IMG/VR virus record: IMGVR_UViG_3300025669_000178
Location: 1 to 25,286 of that record
Direction: 5' to 3' (one strand)
DNA length: 25,286 bases
From: a virus
Below the pieces are notes generated by a model. That model was not told where the DNA came from and ran no database searches. It worked only from the letters and a program-made list of their open reading frames with translations. Positions 19,156-25,286 of the stretch are shown piece by piece. Positions within the stretch are counted from its first letter, which is position 1. Each line of letters opens with the position of its first letter. The position numbers were made by a program, and so were the translations under genes.

Positions 19156-20958
19156 CTATTTACGCTTTATCGCTTCATCACAACGCTTTTTTATATCATC
19201 TATATTAACATGAGCATATATCATTGTAGTTCGTATATCACTATGCCCCATTAATTCTTTTATATCTTCTATTGACATACCTATTTTTCTACAATAAGTT
19301 GCAAAACTATTACCTGTAATAAAGATTTTATTGTTTCTTTTAGCTATCCAAGTTTTATTTTTAGTAGAAGGACACCAAATTATACCTTTATAATTTATTT
19401 TTTGAATTTGGTTTAAATAAACATTGCAATTATTTTTATAAGATATATAAGTGCGATATTTATTTTCAGAATTATTTTTAGAAGATAGGGTTCTATAACC
19501 TAACAAAACAGCTATTATTCGTAATAATTCAATAGTTTTTGGATTTTGGTCGCAAAACTCTTGCCGACTGCCATCTGCTAACATCATAGCATTAAAAATT
19601 TCCTTTAAATTAGATTTTTTTAATTGTAAAATAGTAGATAAAATTGGTTCATTGTTTTTAGTTAAATATTTCCATATCCAATTTTGAGAGCCTTTTAATA
19701 TTCTAAACACCTGCATACGATAAGGTCTACCTGTAAATTTATTAATATTATATTTTTGTTTATGATTACTATATTTTAATCCACTTTTTTGTAATATATG
19801 CTCTATTTTAATACAGTTATTTGGATTTGCTGTTAGGGATTGAGCAATAGTAATATTACAATATTTACTTGTTTTTTTGATATGAATATTTCCATCAGTT
19901 AATATTAATCCAAGTAAATATGCTTTTTCGTTTTTTATGTGTTTATTTCCTTTATACTTATTCCCAACTAAAATTTTAATTAATCTTTTATTAGGTATTG
20001 TTAATAATTCTGATATAGTTAAAAGTTCCCATTTATTTCTCCAAGCTGTCCATCGTTTATAATCAAATTGCTTTACCATTGCTATTTTAAAAATATTTTT
20101 ATGTTCTGGGCTAACTAAACTATCTATATATCTATTTTTTAAATTATACATAATACCTTGATATTTATATTTAAATATTTTTAATAAAGGGGTAAGTTCT
20201 ATAATATCTTTTTTTAAATTATAATTAAAAACTTTTTCACCTATTTTTAATTCGTTATATTTTTTCCAACCATTCAAAGTAAGTATTTCAGTATCTTCAC
20301 TTACGCAATGTCTTAGTAAGTGGGGGTGAAAATTTATATCTTTAAACCAAGAATTATAATTTTGAAACCATTTAGCTAAATTCGCAGAATTAATATTAAA
20401 AGCATTAATATTTTCAGGTTCAACAGAAAAATAATCTTGAATAAATATAGACGCTTTTTTACTTACTATTAAACCTAATCTTTCTTTTTTTACTTTTGGC
20501 ATATAAAATTTAATAACTCTTTTCTTTAAATCTATATTTTCTCTTTTAAGTAAATGTATTTCTCCTATTCTTAATCCAGTATAAAACATAAAATATAAAA
20601 TAGCTTTCATTTTCATAGGATTAGGAGATACGCTTTCTATAACAGGTATAATATTGTTTTTTAAATATTCTTCTGTAATAAATTTAGGTAATCGTTCAGG
20701 TAATTTTTCATCTAAAGACACTATATTTTTATCTTTATTTAGAAATTTTAAAAATGACCTCACAGCACTTTTATATTTATTAACACTTGCCCCTGATTGA
20801 TTTTTTCTAAGCTCTATAAAGTAATTAGATAGAGTTTCTTTAGTCAAGTTTTCTATCTTAACTTTTTTAAGTAATTCTCTTATACTATCTACATATCCTC
20901 TAATAGTATTTTGAGCTAAACAATTTGATATAAGATGAGATTTATATTTTTCTAACAT
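19156..20958 (-). CDS. Tyrosine recombinase (Xer/phage integrase) interrupted by an intein
   Basis: A 600-aa precursor. Residues 1-85 form the SAM-like core-binding domain. The catalytic domain holds R130 (T-G-L-R-I-G-E), Lys near 157-158, H213-L-L-R216, H572 (G-H-S-D) and Y581 (M-I-Y-A-H). Residues 218-550 are an intein inserted after H-L-L-R-H217. Removing them restores the usual H-L-L-R-H-S-F-A-T-Y and a 267-aa protein of normal XerC/D or integrase length. It catalyses site-specific strand exchange for integration or for resolving dimers. AAGGAGAATACAG leads ATG 20958, inside the upstream gene's end (17-bp overlap). The repeat-rich region at 18310-18647 is a candidate target site. Confidence 0.93.
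   Translation of the reverse strand: MLEKYKSHLISNCLAQNTIRGYVDSIRELLKKVKIENLTKETLSNYFIELRKNQSGASVNKYKSAVRSFLKFLNKDKNIVSLDEKLPERLPKFITEEYLKNNIIPVIESVSPNPMKMKAILYFMFYTGLRIGEIHLLKRENIDLKKRVIKFYMPKVKKERLGLIVSKKASIFIQDYFSVEPENINAFNINSANLAKWFQNYNSWFKDINFHPHLLRHCVSEDTEILTLNGWKKYNELKIGEKVFNYNLKKDIIELTPLLKIFKYKYQGIMYNLKNRYIDSLVSPEHKNIFKIAMVKQFDYKRWTAWRNKWELLTISELLTIPNKRLIKILVGNKYKGNKHIKNEKAYLLGLILTDGNIHIKKTSKYCNITIAQSLTANPNNCIKIEHILQKSGLKYSNHKQKYNINKFTGRPYRMQVFRILKGSQNWIWKYLTKNNEPILSTILQLKKSNLKEIFNAMMLADGSRQEFCDQNPKTIELLRIIAVLLGYRTLSSKNNSENKYRTYISYKNNCNVYLNQIQKINYKGIIWCPSTKNKTWIAKRNNKIFITGNSFATYCRKIGMSIEDIKELMGHSDIRTTMIYAHVNIDDIKKRCDEAIKRK
19309..20307 (-). other. Intein with LAGLIDADG (DOD) homing endonuclease, 333 aa
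   Basis: Encodes residues 218-550 of the recombinase precursor. The N-terminal splice block starts C218-V-S-E-D-T-E-I-L-T-L-N-G-W, and a block-B-like S-P-E-H sits at 283-286. Two LAGLIDADG helices are seen, L-L-G-L-I-L-T-D-G (348-356) and I-F-N-A-M-M-L-A-D-G (454-463). The C-terminal end is W-I-A-K-R-N-N-K-I-F-I-T-G-N550 followed by the +1 Ser551. The penultimate residue is Gly rather than the common His, which is known in other phage inteins. Splicing should be autocatalytic. Confidence 0.9.
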
Positions 20959-21202
20959 CTGTATTCTCCTTAATGTAATTATTTAATTTATCTTTTTGTC
21001 CGTTTTTATGTGCTATGGTTACAATAGACAACATTTGTTTTAATATATCTACAAATAATAAATTAGCATTTGGAATATCATAAACTATTTTATTACCTTC
21101 TTTTTTTGTGAGTAATTTTCCTTCTCTTACTAACTCTTTTTTAGCTAAATCAAAGAGTGGGTGGGTTATAAGTTTTTCAAAATCTAAATAAGTTTTTTTC
21201 AT
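20942..21202 (-). CDS. Hypothetical protein between RuvB-like and recombinase genes
   Basis: An 86-aa protein, Lys-rich start (M-K-K-T-Y-L-D-F-E-K), a G-K-L-L-T-K-K-E-G-N-K-I-V-Y-D-I beta turn and helical ends. The short charged hairpin could be a winged-helix-like piece. It is coupled to the RuvB-like gene by ATGA and overlaps the recombinase start by 17 bp. It might be an accessory factor of either, which is inference from position only. Confidence 0.65.
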   Translation of the reverse strand: MKKTYLDFEKLITHPLFDLAKKELVREGKLLTKKEGNKIVYDIPNANLLFVDILKQMLSIVTIAHKNGQKDKLNNYIKENTDVRKI

Positions 21203-22347
21203 TGTATTATCCTTTCTGATAATTCTTCTAAAAGCTGTTTCCCTTTAGGGCTTATAATTCGGCTGGGGGTTCTATTAATATATCCAAATTCATATAAAAA
21301 ACCTTCAAATTCTTCTGTATATTGACGTTGTGTCAGCCCTGCTCTTAATGCCACCGCATTAGCTCCCATAGGTCTTATAGCTTTATTTAATACTTGTAAT
21401 ATTTTAATATCAACTTCGGTTAATCCATTTTTAACTATTCGTCTATTTTTTAATACTTTTTGTATATCTTGCTCAACTATAAAATCTTCAAGTAAACTTA
21501 TTGAAATACGAGGGCAAAATTTACAAGAATTTGAAATTATATTTAAAATTTCATTAGATACGTTATCATTAGGATATAATTGTGTTTTATATTGATTAAG
21601 TATTGTTTTAATATCTTCGGCAGAATAGGCTGTAAAATGAATAGCGTGAGAAATTCTGTCAAGGGTATCTGGGTTATTTTTTATAAGAGTATCTTTAGAA
21701 ATTGAAGCTCCTGCAAATATAAACGGTTTTATTTTCTTTCCTGAAATTTCAAATTCTTCTATAATAGGATTTAACATTTTTATTATAGTTTTATCCATAC
21801 TATCCATTTCATCAATAAAAAATATTACATTTTTTTCAGGGCAGGTGGTAATTTCATTAACAATATTAACTAATTCTTCGGGGTGGTCTAATTGCTTTCC
21901 CACTCTAATAATCAGCTTTGCTTTGAGTTCAGTTGCCAATAATTTTATAAATGTAGTTTTACCCATACCTTGTCTTGCACTTAAAAATAAATGCCCTTTA
22001 ATTCCTCTATTTACTTTTTTAATAATAGTTTTAGCTTGTTCTTTTGCTTGTTCTTGTGAAACAAATTCTAAAAAATTGCGTGGGCGAAATTCAAATTTAC
22101 TTATTTCTTCTCCTTTATATTCAATGATTTTAGAAGTGTCATATTTACCACTCACAATTTCTACTTTAGTAGGTTCTGTTTCCGCATTTTCGGCTTGTTC
22201 CTCTTCATCACTAACAGAAGATATTGAAATGCTATTTGCAGTAGAATTTAATATAGGTTTTGCTATATAATTAATTATTTTAGGAAATAATCTTAATAAT
22301 ATATATATAGATAATCCGAAATATAATAATATCCAAAATAAATACAT
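21199..22347 (-). CDS. Membrane-anchored RuvB-like AAA+ ATPase
   Basis: A 382-aa protein. Residues 2-22 are a hydrophobic anchor, followed by a Ser/Glu-rich linker (35-75) and a RuvB-type core. F-R-P-R-N-F-L-E-F-V-S-Q-E matches RPxxlxefiGQe. Walker A is S-A-R-Q-G-M-G-K130-T-T, Walker B is F-F-I-D179-E180, sensor 1 is F-A-G-A-S, and R231 of D-R-I-S-H is a candidate arginine finger. The C-terminal winged helix (308-377, G-L-T-E-V-D, G-Y-I-N-R-T-P-S-R) is like RuvB. RuvB drives branch migration with RuvA; no ruvA is in this window. Membrane anchoring is unusual and suggests another DNA-remodelling job at the envelope. Confidence 0.85.
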   Translation of the reverse strand: MYLFWILLYFGLSIYILLRLFPKIINYIAKPILNSTANSISISSVSDEEEQAENAETEPTKVEIVSGKYDTSKIIEYKGEEISKFEFRPRNFLEFVSQEQAKEQAKTIIKKVNRGIKGHLFLSARQGMGKTTFIKLLATELKAKLIIRVGKQLDHPEELVNIVNEITTCPEKNVIFFIDEMDSMDKTIIKMLNPIIEEFEISGKKIKPFIFAGASISKDTLIKNNPDTLDRISHAIHFTAYSAEDIKTILNQYKTQLYPNDNVSNEILNIISNSCKFCPRISISLLEDFIVEQDIQKVLKNRRIVKNGLTEVDIKILQVLNKAIRPMGANAVALRAGLTQRQYTEEFEGFLYEFGYINRTPSRIISPKGKQLLEELSERIIQ

Positions 22348-22359
22348 TTTAATCTCCTT

Positions 22360-22515
22360 TTATATTAGTAATTTTTTCCAATCTTTACCTAATCCTCCAC
22401 AATATCTACAATAAATTTTTCCTTTATAATCCATGCCAAAAGCATTTTTTTGTTTACATAAACTACATCTATATTGTCTATACCCAGATTGTAAGTTTAA
22501 TATAAGTTTAAGCAT
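22360..22515 (-). CDS. Small zinc-ribbon protein, 51 aa
   Basis: ATG 22515 follows a GATAGGAGTTAAT leader that overlaps the upstream stop. The product has C-S-L-C-K-Q-K-N-A-F-G and C-R-Y-C-G-G-L-G, a four-Cys ribbon, with Tyr- and Lys-rich surroundings. It precedes the RuvB-like gene. Likely nucleic-acid or protein contact; no family recognised. Confidence 0.65.
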   Translation of the reverse strand: MLKLILNLQSGYRQYRCSLCKQKNAFGMDYKGKIYCRYCGGLGKDWKKLLI

Positions 22516-22516
22516 A

Positions 22517-22630
22517 TTAACTCCTATCATATTTTTTAAATATTAAATGAATTACACCTACAATTAATCCACCAATCGCAAATGCTGATAATACTCTTAA
22601 TATTCCGCAAATTAATCCTCTGTAATCCAT
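22517..22630 (-). CDS. Tiny single-pass membrane protein, 37 aa
   Basis: AAAAAGGAGGTAAAAA leads ATG 22630. Residues 5-31 (L-I-C-G-I-L-R-V-L-S-A-F-A-I-G-G-L-I-V-G-V-I) are hydrophobic, with one central Arg, and end in a K-K-Y-D-R-S tail. One of several such short membrane ORFs in this window. Unknown. Confidence 0.6.
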   Translation of the reverse strand: MDYRGLICGILRVLSAFAIGGLIVGVIHLIFKKYDRS

Positions 22631-22679
22631 TTTTTACCTCCTTTTTAAAATTTTGAAAATATAAACTTTTTAACTAATC

Positions 22680-22909
22680 TTAAAGATATTCAGCCATATT
22701 CAAGGCACTCTTTAATTCTTTTTTTAGATATTCGTTACAATTTTCTAAGGCTTGTAGAGGTGTAATTGTTCTTGTTCTTACTTTTTTAATAATTTCGTTA
22801 CTTCTTCATAGCTTTCAATTATTGCTTGTAATTCTTTTTCATCTCCAATATTAATCTCTTTATATACTTCTTGTGCTTTACCTATGCCTCTAATATTTTC
22901 TATTCCCAT
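22680..22909 (-). CDS. Small helical protein with candidate -1 programmed frameshift
   Basis: ATG 22909 (AAAGGAGAATAATATA leader) opens a 43-codon frame ending at TAA 22780-22778. Just before that stop is A-AAA-AAG (22787-22781), the classic -1 slippery heptamer of dnaX. In the -1 frame 33 more sense codons follow (V-R-T-R-T-I-T-P-L-Q-A-L-E-N-C-N-E-Y-L) to TAA 22682-22680, and this part has no start codon of its own. A 76-aa fusion and a 43-aa short form are expected. A 6-bp stem is possible downstream (22764-22769 with 22737-22742). A homopolymer indel or a true mutation are alternatives. Confidence 0.55.
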
Positions 22910-23004
22910 TATATTATTCTCCTTTCTATATAAATAATAAATTCAGCAATGAAGGTAATAAATTGTGTATATAAATCAAAAACTAATTTCTGTATTATAT
23001 TCAT
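22909..23004 (-). CDS. Tiny hydrophobic peptide, 31 aa
   Basis: It joins both neighbours by TAATG overlaps. The product is amphipathic to hydrophobic (L-V-F-D-L-Y-T-Q-F-I-T-F-I-A-E-F-I-I-Y-I) with an E-R-R-I-I end. It may be a membrane-associated helix, or merely a translated spacer carrying the next Shine-Dalgarno. Confidence is limited by size. Confidence 0.45.
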   Translation of the reverse strand: MNIIQKLVFDLYTQFITFIAEFIIYIERRII

Positions 23005-23171
23005 TAAAATACCTTCTCTCTTTCTCCTGTTTCTAAATTCTTTAAATCAGCACGTTTTATGTCCTCTTTCTCGCTCTTCTTTAATATATAGTCCTCTGCC
23101 TCTCCTTTGGTATTAAAGTTCAACCCTGTCAATACTGTGCCATTTTTCAGGGTAATTACGACCCTAAACAT
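23004..23171 (-). CDS. Small hypothetical protein, 55 aa
   Basis: ATG 23171 has AAAGGAG 11 bases upstream (an earlier in-frame ATG is too close to it). The product starts with two beta strands (M-F-R-V-V-I-T-L-K-N-G-T-V-L-T-G), then a charged helix. The region is visibly less AT-rich than its neighbours. Its fold resembles small phage beta-beta-alpha proteins, with no known function. Confidence 0.65.
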   Translation of the reverse strand: MFRVVITLKNGTVLTGLNFNTKGEAEDYILKKSEKEDIKRADLKNLETGEREKVF

Positions 23172-23186
23172 ATAAATCATCTCCTT

Positions 23187-23597
23187 TTATATTCCTAATT
23201 CTCTTAAATCCGTTTTAGGTATTTGTCCTTGTGCTTTTAAAAATCCTCGCCTAAATACTGTTCTTTGTTTAGCATTTGATATATGCTCTATACACTCCCA
23301 CGTTCTTTTATGCCCTATGGATTTAATATTATCTTCTATGCCTTTAATTAAATCTATTTCAATAACTTCTTCTAAAGTATAATAATCTTTTTTAGGTAAA
23401 GTGTAAGGAGATTTAATTCCTTTTTCAAACTCTAAATTACCTTCTTCATCTTCGCTTACTAATTTTTCTATTTCTAAGGTTTCGTTTTCTATTTGTAATG
23501 TCATTTGTTTACCGCAAATTTCGCATCTTTCATCATAACTATCTGTGCCAGCATAAACTTTACTATGTCCGCAATTTTTACATATAAGAGTGTTCAT
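23187..23597 (-). CDS. Zinc-ribbon-containing hypothetical protein
   Basis: A 136-aa protein. Residues 6-30 form a four-Cys ribbon (C-K-N-C-G-H ... C-E-I-C-G-K-Q), the middle is acidic, and the C-terminal 60 residues are helical and basic (R-T-W-E-C-I-E-H, T-V-F-R-R-G-F-L-K-A). The layout suits a nucleic-acid-binding or regulatory protein. ATG 23597 follows AGAGAGGCAATA. No family recognised. Confidence 0.7.
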   Translation of the reverse strand: MNTLICKNCGHSKVYAGTDSYDERCEICGKQMTLQIENETLEIEKLVSEDEEGNLEFEKGIKSPYTLPKKDYYTLEEVIEIDLIKGIEDNIKSIGHKRTWECIEHISNAKQRTVFRRGFLKAQGQIPKTDLRELGI

Positions 23598-23734
23598 TAT
23601 TGCCTCTCTTTCTGTATAAATATTTTAGTTATAGTTTTATCATTTAATAATTCTATAATTTTAAGTTCAGGATATATTTTATCAATATATATTTGTTTAT
23701 ATTCATTATTTTTTTTATAAATAATTTTTAACAT
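23597..23734 (-). CDS. Small Ile/Lys-rich hypothetical protein, 45 aa
   Basis: TAAAGGAGACAAT precedes ATG 23734, and the end overlaps the next start as TAATG. Beta-strand-like, with repeated I-Y and K residues. Unknown function. Confidence 0.6.
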   Translation of the reverse strand: MLKIIYKKNNEYKQIYIDKIYPELKIIELLNDKTITKIFIQKERQ

Positions 23735-23744
23735 ATTGTCTCCT

Positions 23745-24389
23745 TTATATTTCAGTTTCTAACGCTTCTATACTATCTTCATATCCAAAATACCCACCTA
23801 CACAATCCATATTGACCTGTTCTTTATTTTTATTATAAGTTTCTTTTACAATAATATATGTATCTCCACTAACATATTTATCATAAGCATATACTTCATT
23901 TTCTAATACTTTTCTTGCTCTTTCTTTTATTTTTTTAGTTATTTTTTTTACGCTATATTCTTTTTTTAATTTTTCTTCGTCTACATATATAAATCCTATC
24001 TGTCCACTATCAAATCTTGCGTGTCCTTGCGGTAGACCACTCCCATAAAAATCACCAATTTTTATTCTTATACAGCTATGGTCATACATATATAAAGGTG
24101 CAATAACTACTGCATTTTTTTCTTTTATTAAGTATTCCTCTAATTCTCCCCAACCATTAAAATTATCGCTTGTAAGGTCTGTCTTATCCCCTAAATCGTA
24201 TCTGCTATGAAAACATACCATATTGCCTAAATTATCCCAATTACGAGGGCTATCAGGGTCTAAATCAGGAGTTAAATACTTTACTTCATATCCTTGTTTA
24301 ATTTTCTTAATCTTAATACTGTTTTTAATAGGCTCAAGAGTTAAATCAAAATCTTCCGTAGAATAAATTGTTCTTTTTGTAATCGTCAT
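23745..24389 (-). CDS. Conserved phage protein ('SPRxWDNLGxMVCFH' family, unknown role)
   Basis: A 214-aa protein containing D-P-D-S-P-R-N-W-D-N-L-G-N-M-V-C-F-H-S-R-Y (near 46-65), A-P-L-Y-M-Y-D-H-S (near 97-105), F-D-S-G-Q-I-G-F-I-Y-V (near 127-137), a helix, then V-Y-A-Y-D-K-Y-V-S-G-D-T-Y and a G-G-Y-F-G end. I recall this order from proteins in many large phages and plasmids, without a known function. TAAGGAGATAATAAAATG is its leader. Confidence 0.8.
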   Translation of the reverse strand: MTITKRTIYSTEDFDLTLEPIKNSIKIKKIKQGYEVKYLTPDLDPDSPRNWDNLGNMVCFHSRYDLGDKTDLTSDNFNGWGELEEYLIKEKNAVVIAPLYMYDHSCIRIKIGDFYGSGLPQGHARFDSGQIGFIYVDEEKLKKEYSVKKITKKIKERARKVLENEVYAYDKYVSGDTYIIVKETYNKNKEQVNMDCVGGYFGYEDSIEALETEI

Positions 24390-24401
24390 TTTATTATCTC
24401 C

Positions 24402-24572
24402 TTATTTTTTATTATACTCTTTTATTATTTCTCTGTCTAAAATATATTCTCCTTTTATTGTTTCAAGGGTTATATTTTCTTTTATACATTTTATTGTTTG
24501 TTTATCAATATCCTTTACATTTATATATCCAAATACTTCTTTTAAATATTTTCTTGCTTTTTTACTTAACAT
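24402..24572 (-). CDS. Small basic hypothetical protein, 56 aa
   Basis: AAAAAAGGAGATAAAAA precedes ATG 24572. A Lys-rich N-terminus (M-L-S-K-K-A-R-K-Y-L-K-E) leads to alternating strand and helix and a Lys-Lys end. No family recognised. Confidence 0.65.
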   Translation of the reverse strand: MLSKKARKYLKEVFGYINVKDIDKQTIKCIKENITLETIKGEYILDREIIKEYNKK

Positions 24573-24587
24573 TTTTTATCTCCTTTT

Positions 24588-24815
24588 TTATGGTCTGCAT
24601 AGTATACAAATATAATTATCAATCATTTCTTTTGTATATATAGATTTATCATTTACTCTTATTTTATATTCTCTTTTACATTTAATACAAGTCATTTTAA
24701 CAAAATACCTTTTTTCATATACACCTGCTTCTGTTCGTTTTCTTTTAGTATATGCTCTTAATTGTTTACTATTTTTTTTGCTTTTAGATTTACTTGTATA
24801 TGTTTTTCTTTTCAT
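24588..24815 (-). CDS. Basic zinc-ribbon hypothetical protein
   Basis: From ATG 24815 this is 75 aa: a Ser/Lys-rich N-terminal 35 residues, then C-I-K-C near residue 43-46 and C-I-L-C near the C-terminus, which form a zinc ribbon. AAGGGGTGAATAAA leads ATG 24815. The GTG three codons upstream lies in the Shine-Dalgarno and is unlikely. Charge suggests nucleic-acid binding. Confidence 0.65.
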   Translation of the reverse strand: MKRKTYTSKSKSKKNSKQLRAYTKRKRTEAGVYEKRYFVKMTCIKCKREYKIRVNDKSIYTKEMIDNYICILCRP

Positions 24816-24827
24816 TTTATTCACCCC

Positions 24828-24923
24828 TTATTGCGTAAAAATATAAAACCCACAACTTAACCCAATAAAAAAACCACTTGCCCATAAAATAAATCCTAAA
24901 CATATCATAGCTATTGTTTTCAT
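24828..24923 (-). CDS. Tiny single-pass membrane protein, 31 aa
   Basis: First gene after the promoter at 24946-24973, with TAGGAGATAAATAAA before ATG 24923. Residues 4-29 are hydrophobic, with two glycines, one Trp and two Cys. Position right behind a strong promoter argues for real expression. Unknown function. Confidence 0.6.
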   Translation of the reverse strand: MKTIAMICLGFILWASGFFIGLSCGFYIFTQ

Positions 24924-24945
24924 TTTATTTATCTCCTATATTTAA

Positions 24946-24973
24946 AGTATACCATACTTTTTTACTTTGTCAA
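24946..24973 (-). promoter_or_regulatory. Sigma70-type promoter with extended -10
   Basis: Minus strand TTGACA (24973-24968), 16-bp spacer, TATACT (24951-24946) with TGG before it as an extended -10. Same hexamers as the promoters at 987 and 18281, but 1 bp shorter spacing and less flank similarity. It would start transcription about 16 nt before ATG 24923. Confidence 0.85.
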
Positions 24974-25035
24974 GCCCTTACCTATCCACCAGTCTTTTCG
25001 TGCCTCTAATCGTGTCTTATAAGGTATTTTAGCTC

Positions 25036-25242
25036 TTATATTCTTTCTGTCAATGTTAATTTATATTTTTTACCAATTAAAATATATTTTTCTTTTCCTT
25101 CTGTATAATTTACTTCTACATTTTTCTTTATCCATATAGGTTTAAATCTTTCTATTGCTTCATTTTTAAATTTTGTGTTAAAAATAATATCGTAAATATC
25201 TTCTATTATCCTACCATTTTTTCTATCTTGTAATAGTTTCAT
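25036..25242 (-). CDS. Small hypothetical protein, 68 aa
   Basis: AAAGGGGTGTATA precedes ATG 25242, and the start overlaps the previous stop as TAATG. A Lys/Ile-rich product with a helix (residues 9-30), W37, and two beta strands at the end (K-Y-I-L-I-G, Y-K-L-T-L-T). The gene ends about 60 bp before the promoter at 24973. No family recognised. Confidence 0.65.
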   Translation of the reverse strand: MKLLQDRKNGRIIEDIYDIIFNTKFKNEAIERFKPIWIKKNVEVNYTEGKEKYILIGKKYKLTLTERI

Positions 25243-25286
25243 TATACACCCCTTTTTTTATTTAATATTAAATCTTGAATAGTACT
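25242..25286 (-). CDS. 3' end of an upstream gene, cut by window edge
   Basis: Fourteen sense codons (S-T-I-Q-D-L-I-L-N-K-K-R-G-V) run in from the right edge to TAA, which overlaps ATG 25242 as TAATG, the common junction here. Its Lys-Lys-Arg-Gly codons contain the AAGGGG leader of the next gene. Too short to identify. Confidence 0.5.
   Translation of the reverse strand, partial: STIQDLILNKKRGV

Noticed and set aside
21845-22270. 141-codon plus-strand open frame
   Set aside because: It is a shadow of the RuvB-like gene, whose motifs are unmistakable on the minus strand.
24971-25035. Open minus-strand stretch reading Y-K-T-R-L-E-A-R-K-D-W-W-I-G-K-G-L-T-K and a stop
   Set aside because: It looks protein-like, but it has no ATG, GTG or TTG start, is preceded by an in-frame stop, and its end is the -35 box. 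It may be a gene remnant, but I cannot support it.
1-25286. tRNA, rRNA or tmRNA genes
   Set aside because: I saw no cloverleaf with T-arm consensus and no rRNA-like conserved blocks; a covariance-model scan would settle it.

Overview
This window reads as a piece of a large, AT-rich tailed-phage or prophage-like genome. Every gene I can support lies on the minus strand. Genes are short, packed head to tail with ATGA or TAATG overlaps, and nearly all have a strong Shine-Dalgarno of the type AAGGAGAAATAAAATG. The content is typical of phage early and metabolism regions: FEN-type 5'-3' exonuclease, DEDDh exonuclease, two metallophosphoesterases, HAD phosphatase, deoxyribosyltransferase-like protein, PD-(D/E)XK resolvase-like nuclease, tyrosine recombinase, two free-standing homing endonucleases, ClpP-like and HtrA-like proteases, peptide deformylase and ribosomal protein bS21. 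I see no capsid, tail, terminase, polymerase, rRNA, tRNA or CRISPR. Standard stop codons, including TGA, are used.

Host clue: the 67-aa product at 2427-2630 closely resembles the 'small basic protein' that I know from Planctomycetes, Verrucomicrobia, Chlamydiae and Omnitrophota. The virus therefore probably infects a member of the PVC/Omnitrophota group. This is an inference from memory of that family.

Layout, in the direction of transcription (right to left). (1) 25286-22360: small unknown proteins behind a strong promoter at 24946-24973, including a gene with an A AAA AAG slippery site that seems to use -1 frameshifting. (2) 22347-18648: a membrane-anchored RuvB-like AAA+ ATPase, a small protein, a tyrosine recombinase whose active site is split by a 333-aa LAGLIDADG intein, then small zinc and membrane proteins. 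(3) 18647-18241: the only sizeable non-coding stretch, with four degenerate 12-bp direct repeats about 30 bp apart, two inverted repeats, and a second strong promoter. It is a candidate attP or replication/regulatory site. (4) 18235-15433: a secreted collagen-like protein with 59 unbroken Gly-X-Y triplets, and a membrane protein with an outer-membrane-like C-terminus. (5) 15436-8842: nucleic-acid and nucleotide metabolism genes with the two homing endonucleases and bS21. (6) 8840-5279: a probable histone-fold protein, a tandem zinc-ribbon protein, ClpP-like protease, DEDDh exonuclease and HtrA-like protease. (7) 5282-3799: a repeated module of small Cys-containing proteins. (8) 3763-1824: peptide deformylase, metallophosphoesterase, the PVC small basic protein and a SemiSWEET/PQ-loop transporter. 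(9) 1827-1: small unknowns, with a third promoter at 987-1015.

Together the genes suggest a virus that modifies host translation (bS21, small basic protein, deformylase), protein quality control (ClpP, HtrA), nucleotide pools and the cell envelope, and that can probably integrate. The most unusual items are the intein in the recombinase active site, the PVC ribosome-associated-type protein, the SemiSWEET, the histone-fold candidate, the membrane-anchored RuvB and the frameshift gene.
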